From the NCBI GenBank assembly GCA_001792895.1, contig MARA01000006.1:2170001-2234000 (forward strand): 64,000 nt of DNA, given 5' to 3'. Under the pieces are notes generated by a model. The model was given only the letters and a program-made list of their open reading frames with translations. It did not search any database and had not been told where the DNA came from. This document shows, piece after piece, positions 23,351 through 34,289 of this stretch. Source of the stretch: Lentinus brumalis (taxonomy: Eukaryota > Basidiomycota > Agaricomycetes > Polyporales > Polyporaceae). Position 1 is the first letter of the stretch, and each line of letters starts with the position of its first letter. Both the position numbers and the translations under genes were made by a program.

Positions 23351-25487
23351 TCACACGCGTGCCTTCTTCGTGCTATAGCTCGTTGGGTCGCTCAGGTGAA
23401 TGTTGCTGCGCTTCACCGGCGAATATTGCGTGGGAGGGATGAGGACCCTGATATACTGAACGTCGAGACACAATCTACACTTCGTCGAGTGACCGCCGTT
23501 GTTGCGTCGTTGTGCGATGTCGTAGTGCGTCATGCTGAAAACAACCAGCACCGTCGCCCGCCGCAGATCAATATGGTACCGAGAAGGCGGGATCAGATTG
23601 CCAAGCACGTCGTATGCTGGCAGGGGGCGCGCCACATGGGTCTCGACGAGGGCGTCTCGAGCAGCCATCGCCTCATTGGTGTAACACGGCCACCCCTCGA
23701 TCGAGAACTCGGAAGTGACTGCAAAGAGCACGTTAGATTGGCAACAGAGGCGGGCATGAGCACAGATGCTTACTCTGTTGTCCCGCCGCCATTCCAGCAT
23801 TCCCGCTGTCGCTGTCAGCGCGGGCGCGCGGCTGCAATGCAATGTCAACATTGCCCTACACGGACGATCGCGACTGCGACGTACCTCGAAGACAGTGTGC
23901 CTAAGCCGAAGGTGCTTCTCCGGCTTGCCCTCGTACACATGCCCGGACCGGACAGTGGCGTTCGGAGGCAGCAGCGAAACTAGGGTGCCCAGGGCGGCAT
24001 CGTAATCGGTTACAAGAGACGGGTATTGACGAGGAGGAGGGCCCAAGGCGAACGTCAGAGTAGTCTGCGCGAAACTTCTGTTGAACGTCGCGTTCTGTGT
24101 CGGCCCGTGATAGTTACCATCACAGCGCGCAAAGAACCAGTCGTCCTCAATCTGCCCTATGGTCCCGTACCCCGCCGCACTCGGAGGCGCAGGGCAAGGC
24201 ACCATGTCCGGTTCCGCTGCGTGTGCGGCCTGCGCCTCGACTGCATGCGCCGCGGCGGCTGCAGAGACACGTATCTTGCCGCGCCCGTTCTGGTACCATG
24301 TGGTCAAGCTCTGCAGACTGGCCCCCTGAGCGAGGTACCACTCTCGGGCGGCCGCCGCAACTCGGGCGTACTCGAGCTTCATGGCGAGGCGTGAGCTAGC
24401 GGTGACAGAAGCCACATTTGCGTTGGAGGTGGACGCTGTTTGGTCGATGCGGCCGAAGTCCACTGTGGTGTCGTGCAGGGGCACATTGTTGCCAACCGAC
24501 GGAACTGCCGTGCTTCGCAAGAAAATGGTCAGGATGTGCGTCATGCGAGGGGGAAGGCCACCTACCAGTCCGCTGTAGCTACGTCAGGCTGGGGGTGCGC
24601 TTCCGGCTGCTTTCCCTTCCATGACGAAGGAATTGCGCTGGCGTCTGCGCTGCTTGTGCCACTGTATACATGCGGTGAGTGCCGTCGGTGGTACAGGTTC
24701 GTAGAGGACATACCTGGCTCCCGTCGCCGCCGTATCCCCGTGCTGAGCAAGGCCTACGGGCCGAACCACTTGGGCTGGAGTAACGGCTGTGTCGCCTGTC
24801 GCGGCAGACACCGCTTTGGAGCACTGCTCGGGCACGACATGCGTCTCAAGCTCTACGCGCACCGCGCTGCCGGTTCCACTGAATACATGCGGTCAGTTCC
24901 GTTGGTGACACAAATTAGTCAACGACATACCTAGAACCCGTGGCTGCGTCGGCCGTCGCGGCACAGGCCGCTTTGGATAAGTCGTGGGTCACGACATGCG
25001 TCGGGAGGGCTACCCGCACCACCGGCTCGCCCTCTCCATGTCCGCCGTCGGCCGAAACAGGCTGCGTGGCGATCGAGAGACTGCAAATGCCATGTTAGGT
25101 CCGCGAACGTAAAGATATCACCATGAGGAGAACATACCTCGCGTCAACGCCGACTGAGGTGCCGGTGGCAACCGGAGTGGTCCCCAGAGTGACTTGCTGC
25201 TCCTCGTATAGCTGCCGCGCCGACACAAACGGGAGTCCCCCGCCATGCTCACCACGGCTCATCAGGGAGGCTACATTGAGCTGGATGCTCGGCGAAGGAG
25301 ACGAAATCGGCGAAGGCGTCGGCGAAGTGAGGGGAGACATCGGCGAAGAAGTCAGGGATGAATAGTCGCTTCCGCTGCTGGTCAAAGACGGTCCTGTGAA
25401 CTTCGCGGCAGGTGGCTTGGAAGGGCCTCGGGGCGTCGAAGGAGCTCCTGTAGCCTTGGCGGGCGTGCGAGGGATCATGGACGACAT
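23351..25487 (-). CDS. Larger protein with possible OB-like C-terminus and duplicated exons, gene C
   Basis: Exons inferred on the minus strand: about 25138-25487 (MSSMIPRTPAKATGAPSTPR, then a Ser/Pro-rich linker and QLYEEQQVTLGTTPVATGT), 24931-25080, 24714-24878, a short exon ending near 24568, then a long exon through 23351 (possibly with one more intron near 23.8 kb). The long exon has ARVAAAAREWYLAQGASL, IGQIEDDWFFARCDG and, at the C-terminus, PLPAYDVLGNLIPPSRYHID followed by TVLVVFSMTHYDI and DVQYIRVL. The C-terminal pattern matches uncharacterised agaricomycete proteins I would compare with OB-fold ssDNA-binding domains. The second and third exons are tandem duplicates. It is upstream of and divergent from the Helitron Rep-helicase gene. 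Exon joins in the middle are uncertain. Confidence 0.5.
24662..25080 (-). repeat. Tandem exon-plus-intron duplication inside gene C
   Basis: Exon 24931-25080 with intron 24879-24930, and exon 24714-24878 with intron 24662-24713, are related. Both exons carry VRVxLxTHVV, then SKA..AAT and end with a TG(S/A)R codon group at the splice. Both introns are 52 bases, start GTATGTC and end with CCGCATGTAT.CAG. Confidence 0.75.
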
Positions 25488-26062
25488 GTCGAACGGATGT
25501 GCTGAGAGGAAAGTGGTAGTACGAAGGAGGATTAGTACTGAGGGACTCTGTGTTTGTCGGTGCGGTACTTATACCTCTCCTGATGGCCATGACATGTCCC
25601 TCCACCACTGGTTCTGTGAGGTCTCGTCACGGACAGCAGAGGGCCAGATTGCTGCATGTGAGCAAATGCAGCCTGCATCGTGAACAGAGTGCTCCTCTCG
25701 ATCGTTGTTGCTACGAGCTCACGCCTCCAGGCGTTTGGAGGCGTTTGGAGGCGTCCAGAGCGGAGCGTGTAGTCCAGATTGACCTTAATGCACAGCGAAC
25801 CCGGTCAGCGGATACATGGTGCGTACTGCAAGAGTGCAAATGCAAGGCACAAAGCTCACCGTGGTCCTGCTGCGGGTGTTTCGTCGCGGCCACGTCCCAG
25901 CAAGTATCGCCAACTGAGGAGGACAACCAGAGCTTCGGTAAGGCCACCAGACGGACTTGTCGGCCGAAATACCCTGCAAGAGTTGAACGCAGCGCACCCA
26001 GTGCGTGGCGTACTTAGCGAATTCCTACCCCTCCGTCGACCGTGTCCCCAACCCACATACCC
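25488..26062. other. Divergent intergenic region between gene C and the Helitron gene
   Basis: No gene seen. It contains an inverted repeat ACGCCTCCAGGCGT (25721-25734) running into about three 10-base tandem units of the type GGCGTTTGGA (to about 25756). These could be regulatory or part of a Helitron left region; nothing in the sequence decides this. Confidence 0.5.
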
Positions 26063-29000
26063 ATGGACGATTTCGCCTGCCTCACGAAGCAAGAGCTCAC
26101 CGACCTCGCCCGGGGTCACTTGGTCCTACCGCGAGATGCAAGGGCCACCAAAGCCACCATGCTTGAGTACATGATCTCCAACGGGACCGAAGAACTCGTC
26201 GCATCCATGCGGCGGGCGGCTGTGCAGAAGGAGGACTCGCGGAAACGCCGACGCGCGGAGACTCAACAGGAACGGCGGTCGCACAGCGAACTGAGGCGCC
26301 CCCTGCCCACGCTTCCGATCCATCGCGTTACCTGCAGTTGCCTACTGAGGAGGAGCGCAAGGAGTGCTCTCGTCAGTTCATCGCGGCCACGTCCAATGCC
26401 GCGCTTGCATCTGCCATTTGTGCCGTGTGTGCCCGCGAGGTTAGCCTTGCGACAGACCGTGTTGAGGAGAACGCATTGCGATCCTTGCCCCATCGCGCAC
26501 GACTGCGGCCCGCCGAGCTCATCCCATGCATACATTGTACGACGGTTGCCTCCTAGAACCAGCAGGCGTGCGAGTCGACGGAGCCGACGTGTACATCACC
26601 ACATGCAGAAGTTGTCGAGAGGAGCTTCGCAAGGATCGCGCACAGCCACCACGCTTCTCCCTGGCCAACGACTTGTGGTTAGGTGGCGTGCCCGAGGAGT
26701 TGCAGATACTCACCATTCCCGAACAACTCCTCATCGCCCAGCTGTTCCCTCGCGTTTACGTCTTCAAGCTCTATCCCAAGACACCGGGATATCGCCCTGC
26801 GTCCGAAACCTTGCAGCGTGGTATGCGAGGGACGGTGAGCACGTACAAGCTCCATGGCCAGGGCGTTGCGGACATGGTCGACGGCGGCTTGCTTCCACGT
26901 CTACCTTCCGTTCTCGCATCTGTCATTTCTGTGACATTCATGGGGATTGGACCGCTCCCCAAGCAGTGGCTGCGGGCCACGTTTCGAGTGCGTCGGCCCG
27001 TAGTCGCGAACGCGTTGCGCCTGCTTCAGAGGCAGCACCGACATTATGGAAACATCACCGTCAGCGAGGAGAGACTGCGCGCCTTGCCCGAGGACGATGT
27101 GCCGGACGAGCTCCTAAGGATTATGCGTCAAACTCCAGACGGTGATGTGGCGCTGCAGGAGCATGGGGGATATGTGCCCGAGGACGATGACGACGATGTT
27201 GACGCCAATTCTGCTCATCCGCCTCCTACCACAGAACACGATACTGCGCCACAAGAAGGTGAGCTACTTCTGTTCACAGCAAGAGTCGCCGCACTCACCT
27301 GGTGCTTTCTGCAGGCCCCGATGTCATCCCTCTCCACATCGCAGGCAGCATCGACACCGATCTCAGCCGGATGACGGCCAACGAGATGATGCTGTGGGGG
27401 TTACAGAACCTGTGGAGCACCACGGGAGAGGGAGGATACTCTGTTCGCCATGGCCGGCAGCCCGTGAGCGACTTTGGGCGGCCGTTGAGCTCGGAGGCTG
27501 ACGCCAACGCACCGAGCGGCGAATCCATGCCGCCAATTATTTCGAACGCGCGTTCCCATGCCTATTTCCCTACGGCGTTGGCGGCATGGAAGGCGTCCAG
27601 TCTGTGCGTCTGTCGCTGTCGGAACACGTTCAATGGGCCATGCTGTACCACGATCGCCGCTTTCGTACTCACGAGACCTTCCCCTTTGTCGCTTTCGGCA
27701 TTCAACAGCGGCGACAGGCCCTTGGATCCGCTCGCATCCAGATGAAGCGGCGCACGTTCGACCAAGAGGTCGCTATCCTGTCATCCATCACAAACGCCTC
27801 CTTGCGCCGCGCGAGCGAGCTAGAAGCCAACAGTCAGCCCATCACCGACCCCGCCATCCTGCTCTTGAAACGCCTTGTTTACGGCGCTGCGGGACGCGTC
27901 CAAGGCACCGACGCTGGACGGTTCAAGATCAGAGCACAAATATGGTCGACTTGCCTTGCTTACGGTGCGCCGTCCATGTGGCTGACCATCAATCCCAACG
28001 ACATCCACGATCCTGTCGCTCAGGTCTTCGCAGGCGCCGACATTGACATGGACGACTTCCTCTCGCGCCCTGGCCCCAACGCAGACGAGCGTGCGAAAGC
28101 CATAGCGGACGACCCCTTCGCTGCCGCGCGTTTCTTCCACTTCACAGTGACCACCATCTGCGAGACGCTGTTCCAGATTCGAGTCACGCCGTACGCTGTG
28201 AAAACCACCATGGGGGTGCTCGGACGGCCAGTCGCATACGTCGGCGCTGTAGAGTCGCAAGGACGCGGATCGCTGCATCTGCATATGCTAGTGTGGCTCG
28301 AGGACACCCCGCGTACGGACGAGCTTCACGCCATGCTGCATACAGAAGAGTTTCGTGCCCGCGTGGTCGCCTACATTGGCGCAAATTTGCGAGCGTATCT
28401 GCCCGGCCTTGAATCTGCACAGACGGTCAAAGGCATTCCGAAGGAGAAGGAGATCTCGTACAGTCGGCCGCCGCATCCCGACTCACCCGACTATGACGCC
28501 CAGTGTCAACAGTACGAGTTAAGGCTCGCTCGCGTCCAACAAGTCCACACTTGCAAGATAGGCCGTTGTCTTCGCTATGACAGGAAAGGTGCTCTGTCAT
28601 GCAAACGGCGCGCTCCTTTTGAGGCCAGCAGCGACGATTACGTTACCCCGGAAGGACGGTGGGGGCAGAAGCGCCTCTACCGATACATCAATGGGTGGAT
28701 CCCTGCGGTGCTTGTTAACGGGCGCTGTAACAACGATGGGAAGCTGCTTACCAACGGCTCCGATACCAAGAATATCACGTTTTACGTCTCTTCCTATGCG
28801 GGCAAGAAACAGGCCAAAAATCACAACCTGTCGGCAATGATGGCAGATGGTTTTGCGTACCACGAATCACACCCCCGTCCCGAATATGTTGCGAACCTGC
28901 GAGAACAGCACCGCCTGTTGCTTTTCCGTTTGGTCAACGCTGTCAACAGGGAGCAAGAGCTCGCAGCCCCGATGGTTATCTCATACCTGATGGGGTGGAG

Positions 29001-31979
29001 CGACGTCAAAACATCCCATACGTATTCCCCGGTGTTCTGGTCGTCCTTCGTCGGCGCGCTCGTTCGCGCATACCCCACTATTAACAGGCCTCGCCGGTGA
29101 GTTAAGCGGTCCTGTGCCTTTAGTAGTACATGCTCATGCATCTGTCAGGTCGGACGGTGAGGGGTCGGACGGTGAGGCAGGGAGACCTCAGTGGCAATGA
29201 ACCTCGCACCAGATGCGCACGACGCGCCCTCGCGGATAGAGGCTGATGAGGCTGCAGAGGCTGATGACGCTCAGGTCAGTTGACGGATCACATGTTGTTG
29301 GCACACAAATACTCACGTCGCATAGGATGGCAACGAGAGAGTGACTTTGGAGGTCGGAGCTCATGGACGACTATACGCCAAATCCCAAGTTACAGACTAC
29401 ATGCTGCGCGGGACCGAGCTCCAGTCCCACAGCCTGTTCGAGTTCATGCAGGACACGTATGAAACTGACCTGTCCATCAAAGAACGTGAGCAAGAAGATG
29501 TACAGCAAGAAAGTGACACGGCAAGACGCCCGGGACGCCCGCGGCACACGCGATCGCGCTACCTGCCCACTCATCCATGCGCAAAATCCAAGCATCGGGT
29601 CTTCCGTGCGGCTGGCCACCGAAATCTGGTAAACATCGTCGGGCGGTGGTTCCCTCGTGATGACGACCCTGAGGTGCGAGACTTCTACTGCGCGAGCATG
29701 CTCATGCTCTTGAAGCCATGGCGTGCCCTCGACCAAGACTTGAAGCTCGCCGATCAGACTTGGGATGTGGCGTTCCGCTCCTTCATGGACACGGCAACAC
29801 CCGCCATCCGCTACGCTGTCGATGGGGTCCGCTATTTCCATCAATGTGCGCTCGCGGCGGCAGCGGATCGCAACGACGAGGACTCCACGGAGGTGGCCGG
29901 TCGCCGGCAGCGTGAAGACGACGACCAGATGCACGACGAGGGGGATGACGTCGTTGACCCGACGTCGCAGAACGGCGCGCCGATCTACACGGAGGAAGCC
30001 CTCGCCGTGCTGAAGGCAACCCAGACGAGTTACGCAGAGAAGGCGCACGCCGTCCACGCCGTCGCAATGGCGAAACGTGCCGGGTACTTCGCAGACGTCG
30101 CGGACGCGGGGTGGGACCCCTCTCAGGCTAAGGCGGTAGGTGTCGCTACCGGAGACGACCTGGTGAAGCTCCAGGGGTGGAGAACACAGCTCGCGAACGA
30201 CGTTGCCGCACAGCAGCAAAACATGGGCACCCCGCCTGGTGCGGTTCAAGCACACGGTCCCGACGTCGTACACGGTATGCCAACCGGGCCTTTGGGAGGG
30301 AGCGTTGCTCACGTCGCCGAGGCGGAAGCCGAGGCAGCGCTGGAACCCGTCGATATCAGCAGTCTGCGCCCGGACCAATACCGCGCGTTCGATATCATCA
30401 CATGGCATCTCGACACGACGCTCTCTGGAGCCGCTGTCCCGCCGCTGAGGATGGTCCTGTACGGGGAAGGAGGCACAGGGAAGTCCAGAGTCATTCAAAC
30501 CGTGACCCAGGCCTTCGCGGCCCGCGGATGTGCTCACATGCTTGTTAAAGCTGCGTATACTGGCATCGCGGCGTCGCTCATCGACGGCAAGACCACGCAC
30601 GTTATAGGCCAAATCCGAGTGGGCTCCGATGACGGTCCGAGTGAAGAAGGAAGGAAGCTATTGCAAGCGTTGTGGCGGGGCAAGATGTACCTCGTGCTCG
30701 ACGAGTACTCTATGATTTCCAAGTCCTTCTTCGCCTTACTGTCGCGGCACATCGGGGTGGGCATGGAGGGCAACGGGATGGACAGTAGTCGCTCGTTTGG
30801 AGGGCTCAATGTCATCCTCTGTGGAGATCTGCACCAGTTCCCACCCGTGGCTTGCGGCCTGGCGGAGGCGCTGTTTACGACCTCGAACCCTACACGCGAC
30901 TCGGCCTACCCCAACCGCATCCTCGGACGCCTGATCTACGACGAATTCACCACCGTGGTGATCCTCAAGGAGCAGATGCGCGTAACGGACCCGACGTGGC
31001 GCGACTTCCTCGTGCACCTGCGGTACGGCAAGGTCACACCAGAGCACCTGAAGATGCTCCGCACGTTAATCATGCGGCCCCGAGCGGATGGGACGCCGGC
31101 CGACATGTCGTCAGCCATATGGCGGTCGGCGTCCCTAGTCACTCCGCGGCACGCCGTTCGCACCGACTGGAACATCGAAGGTGTTCGCAAATGGTGTCGT
31201 AGTCAAGGCGAGCGGGTCTATGTCGTGACTGCCCAAGACCGCATCAACAAGCAGAAGCTCACCTTGGCGGAGCGGTGCGCTGTTGCTGGTCGGCCCCATA
31301 AGCAAGAGGGCAAGAAGAAGCGGAAGTGTCGAGACCTTCCCGAGACCCTGGAGCTAGCAATCGGCATGCAGGTTATGGTAACGAGCAATATCCAAACAGA
31401 CCTGGACTTGGCGAACGGCGCTCGTGGCGAGATTGTCGACATCGTCCTCCATCCGGACGAACCTCCCTTGCCAGCCGGGCCGGTAGTGCACCTGCAGGAG
31501 CTGCCTGCCTATATCCTCGTGAAGATGCAGCGCACGCGCGCGTCGAAGCTCATGATCTACAGCCAAGTGTTGTGCCCGTGGAACCGATCGAATCCAGGAT
31601 GCAGATAGAGGTTTCGAATCCAGGCAGCCACCCTGTCAAACGCTCAGTCCGTCGCCGACAGTTCCCAATCACGGCGGCTTACGCATTCACAGACTATCGT
31701 GCACAAGGACAAACCATCCCGGCTGTTATTGTGGACATTATGTCGCCGCCTGGACCGAAGCCGTTGTCGCTCTTCAACCTCTACGTTGCGCTTTCCAGGA
31801 GTAGTGGGCGCGATACGATCCGTCTCCAGAGAGATTTCGAGGACCGACCATTCTTGCAGCAGCACAACGACGAGCTCTTGGCTGAGGACGAAAAACTGGA
31901 GAAGTTGGATCGGGAGACGAAGGAGTGGTGGGCAAACATGAGAGCGGGGGCGAGGGAAGGCGCGCACGCGACGAACTGA
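26063..31979 (+). mobile_element. Helitron (rolling-circle transposon), coding core
   Basis: The span holds, in order, a DUF6570-type N-terminal region, a Rep (HUH) domain and a PIF1-type helicase, the defining arrangement of Helitrons. Only the coding core is given. The true ends are not established: no convincing 5' terminus was found, and the best 3' hairpin candidate is 8.6 kb farther on, at 40555-40584. Confidence 0.9.
26063..31979 (+). pseudogene. Helitron Rep-helicase gene, catalytic motifs kept, frame broken
   Basis: Starts with a SAP-like segment (LTKQELTDLARGHLVLPRDA, ATG at 26063). Then comes a DUF6570 region (about 26530-27258: RFSLANDLWLGGVPEELQIL, RGMRGTVSTYKLHGQ). The Rep domain follows, with the HxH motif GRGSLHLHMLVWL at 28261-28300 and the paired tyrosines FYVSSYAGK at 28780-28806. 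Then a PIF1 helicase with Walker A YGEGGTGKS (about 30460-30487), Walker B YLVLDEYSM, and the C-terminal ITAAYAFTDYRAQGQT and FNLYVALSRSSGRDTIRL. Introns fit at about 27259-27315 and between 29097 and 29330. The protein cuts and unwinds DNA during rolling-circle transposition. The frame steps by one base at about 26270-26337, 26520, 27525 and 31550; each step would be explained by one missing C, so the copy is either recently dead or misread. Confidence 0.85.
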
Positions 31980-32302
31980 CGTCATGCATGTATGAACTGA
32001 GACATCAATGTTGCAATGCAAACGAGCGCGTCCGCGTGCGACTTCCGCTGAAGCTGCAGCAGGAACGAAATCATGCAGCGGACAACCTTCGGCGCGAGAG
32101 CCACTTGCGAAAGGCAGGCGGAATTAGGTACGCATGGTGAACTGTGGGTGTCGTATTGATTAGTTACTTCCGGCAGTCGCGCAGCTCACCAGCCACAACC
32201 GCGCGCTCCGAGGACGATGAGTTTCGTGGAGAAGGTTGAATGAATTTCACAACGCAACGAACTTCATAGATGGGCCCAACATGCCTACACTAGCCTCTCT
32301 CC
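31980..32302. other. Short intergenic stretch after the Helitron gene
   Basis: No gene and no Helitron-like terminal hairpin seen here; the Rep-helicase gene and the minus-strand gene at 32303-33151 converge on it. Confidence 0.5.
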
Positions 32303-33151
32303 TCAAGCACCTCCCACCGCACGGCCGATAGTCAAGCCGCCACATGACAGTGGAGTGTATCTGCACCTGCTCCAGCGCCTCATGCGACACCTCATCGCTC
32401 CTTCGTCCAGGAAGTTCCGCGGCTGTGTGTGACAGGCGAACCGTCGACCAGCACACGGCGCGAGGGTCGCATACTCCGGCCATGCTCGAGGCGACGCGCG
32501 CAAGTCGAAGCCGCGCTTGCGCATGCGTCGCATACGAGCACACACCTCGTTCTCCTCTCCAATACCGTCGCCTATAAGCCCTCTACGCTCCATCGTCAGC
32601 CGCGGATAGCCGTGACCGAAGTAGTCCGGGTTGGCGTAGCAGACATGGAGTGAAGACCACGCGCATGCGATGGGCGCAAGCGGGTCCATGTAACGGCCGC
32701 AGATGAGGACCACGACACCTGCCGGTGTGCGGTACCGTGTAACGGACCGGGACGCACGGTGGGGGAGGTAGTCCGCGAAGTCATCATCGGACCCGAAGTC
32801 GTCCTCCTCGCGCGCTTGTTGCACTCGCGTCAAATGCCGGCCGAACTCCAGGACGGTGTGGAAGGGCACGAAGACCTCGAGGGCGTTCGCCCGGTAGCAA
32901 GCGTCGCGGACGAAGAATGGAATGGCTGCAGAGCCGCCGATGTAGCCCTCCACCGAGGGCAGGTGGTCGAGGAAGGCACGAGGATTGGGAACGAACGGGG
33001 CAACGACCTGTTCCATGTGGTCGTTCAGCTCTTCCGTCACCATGCGGAGAAACGCGCGGCTGCACGGACGCAACCCCAAGAGCGCCTTCATGTCCAGTAG
33101 CAAGAGGATCTTGCGGCGTAGTGGATGTTCGAGGGTGGGAAGGGCAACCAT
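32303..33151 (-). CDS. NTase-like family protein G1
   Basis: Single exon from the ATG at 33149-33151 (MVALPTLEHPLRRKILLLLD), 282 residues. An upstream extension of the frame overlaps the next gene and is low-complexity, so it is not used. The N-terminus is F-box-like (ILLLLDMKALLGLRPCSRAF). It is followed by a glycine loop and strand, YIGGSAAIPFFV then ANALEVFVPF, and by a MDPLAPIACAW and YPRLTMERRGL region. The same order (GGxxA, one acidic residue in xVFVP, then a YPxLTxxGxxL element) occurs in three neighbours. I compare the core with a nucleotidyltransferase fold whose hG[GS]..DxD motif has lost one acidic residue, which would make it inactive. Family function unknown. Confidence 0.6.
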   Translation of the reverse strand: MVALPTLEHPLRRKILLLLDMKALLGLRPCSRAFLRMVTEELNDHMEQVVAPFVPNPRAFLDHLPSVEGYIGGSAAIPFFVRDACYRANALEVFVPFHTVLEFGRHLTRVQQAREEDDFGSDDDFADYLPHRASRSVTRYRTPAGVVVLICGRYMDPLAPIACAWSSLHVCYANPDYFGHGYPRLTMERRGLIGDGIGEENEVCARMRRMRKRGFDLRASPRAWPEYATLAPCAGRRFACHTQPRNFLDEGAMRCRMRRWSRCRYTPLSCGGLTIGRAVGGA

Positions 33152-33170
33152 GATGTCGGAGGTGCGGTTC

Positions 33171-34121
33171 CTACAACGTGTTTGCGCGAGCGCGACGTCG
33201 AAAGGGAGCAGGGAAGGAGGCGACCTTAGGGACCGGAAAGAAGTTCGGACGACCAGCTGGGAGAGGGGTGTGATGGATGGGGACACGCTGTTCGTCGCGA
33301 CACCGTCGAGAGCATGCCACGGAGCGTCGTAACAAGTTGTGGACGCAGGGCACATGCTGCGGCGTCGTATGGGGCGTGCAATGTGGCGACAAATGAAGTG
33401 GATCGGACCAGAAAAACCAGGAACCGCCGTCGCCGAGCTGGCGATCGACTGCTGGGCAGAGGTAGTATGCGGACAAGCAAGGTCGCGCAGGCGACGCATG
33501 GCGGGGATTGTTGAATTCCGGCCAGCAAGAGGCATGCGCCGCAAATGAGATCTGAGGAGGGTAGGCCTTGAACAACGCGGGAGACGGTCGAGGCCCGCTG
33601 TCGATCAGCGATCGCCCGTTCAAGGTCAGCACTGGGTACATGCAGGCGATCAGGGACGGGGAGACGGCGCACTGCGCCACCGAGGTGTGCGCACCTGCCA
33701 TTGGGCTGAGGGCTGAAGACGTCCTGGACACCGACAGTGTGAGCGTTGTGGAGGGATACGTGACCACACCAACGATGTGCGTGGAACCACGGCGCGGACT
33801 GAACTTCGAATTGTCGAAACCGATTGTGCGCATGCGGAGGACAAAATCGTCGTACGCCGCGCTGCCAACGGACAGTGTAAGCATAGGCGGCAAGAATGAC
33901 AGGTCCCGCAGCAGAATACACAGAGCGCACGGACCGACGATCACGGCACCGGTGGCGTTCAGTACCGAGAGCAGCGGTCGCGGATGTGCGACGTATCGCG
34001 ACAACAGATTGGTGATGTCCCGCACGTATACACGCGTGACGATCTGATACAGATAGGTACACGTGTCGCGCCAGCGGAACATGGACTGGATATCCATGGT
34101 GTCCACTATGGCCTCATGCAC
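33171..34121 (-). CDS. NTase-like family protein G2
   Basis: Single open frame of 316 residues, ending 20 bases before the start of G1 on the same strand. The start has MDIQSMFRWRDTCTYLYQIV, an F-box-like helix pair. It continues TGAVIVGPCALCILLRD, then SAAYDDFVLRM in the position of the FVP strand of its paralogs, and MYPVLTLNGRSLIDSG. The C-terminal 100 residues are low-complexity, rich in Pro, His and Arg, and may include an unrecognised intron or decay. It belongs to the tandem set G1-G3 on the minus strand beside the Helitron. Confidence 0.5.
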   Translation of the reverse strand: MHEAIVDTMDIQSMFRWRDTCTYLYQIVTRVYVRDITNLLSRYVAHPRPLLSVLNATGAVIVGPCALCILLRDLSFLPPMLTLSVGSAAYDDFVLRMRTIGFDNSKFSPRRGSTHIVGVVTYPSTTLTLSVSRTSSALSPMAGAHTSVAQCAVSPSLIACMYPVLTLNGRSLIDSGPRPSPALFKAYPPQISFAAHASCWPEFNNPRHASPARPCLSAYYLCPAVDRQLGDGGSWFFWSDPLHLSPHCTPHTTPQHVPCVHNLLRRSVACSRRCRDEQRVPIHHTPLPAGRPNFFPVPKVASFPAPFRRRARANTL

Positions 34122-34289
34122 TTCTGCAGATAAACTGAAGACTGATAGTCAGTGCGGTTTGCGTGGGTTAGACAAAGCATGCACGCACGCGTGGAGAGAG
34201 TGCTCAGTGCGCAGGCGAAGCGCAGTCATGCTGCAAGGGGATGGCATTTGGTGAAACATGTACAATGACTCCGTGGTTTTATACTGAAT

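Noticed and set aside
30309..31190. Minus-strand frames inside the helicase
   Set aside because: Shadows; the plus strand carries the helicase motifs.
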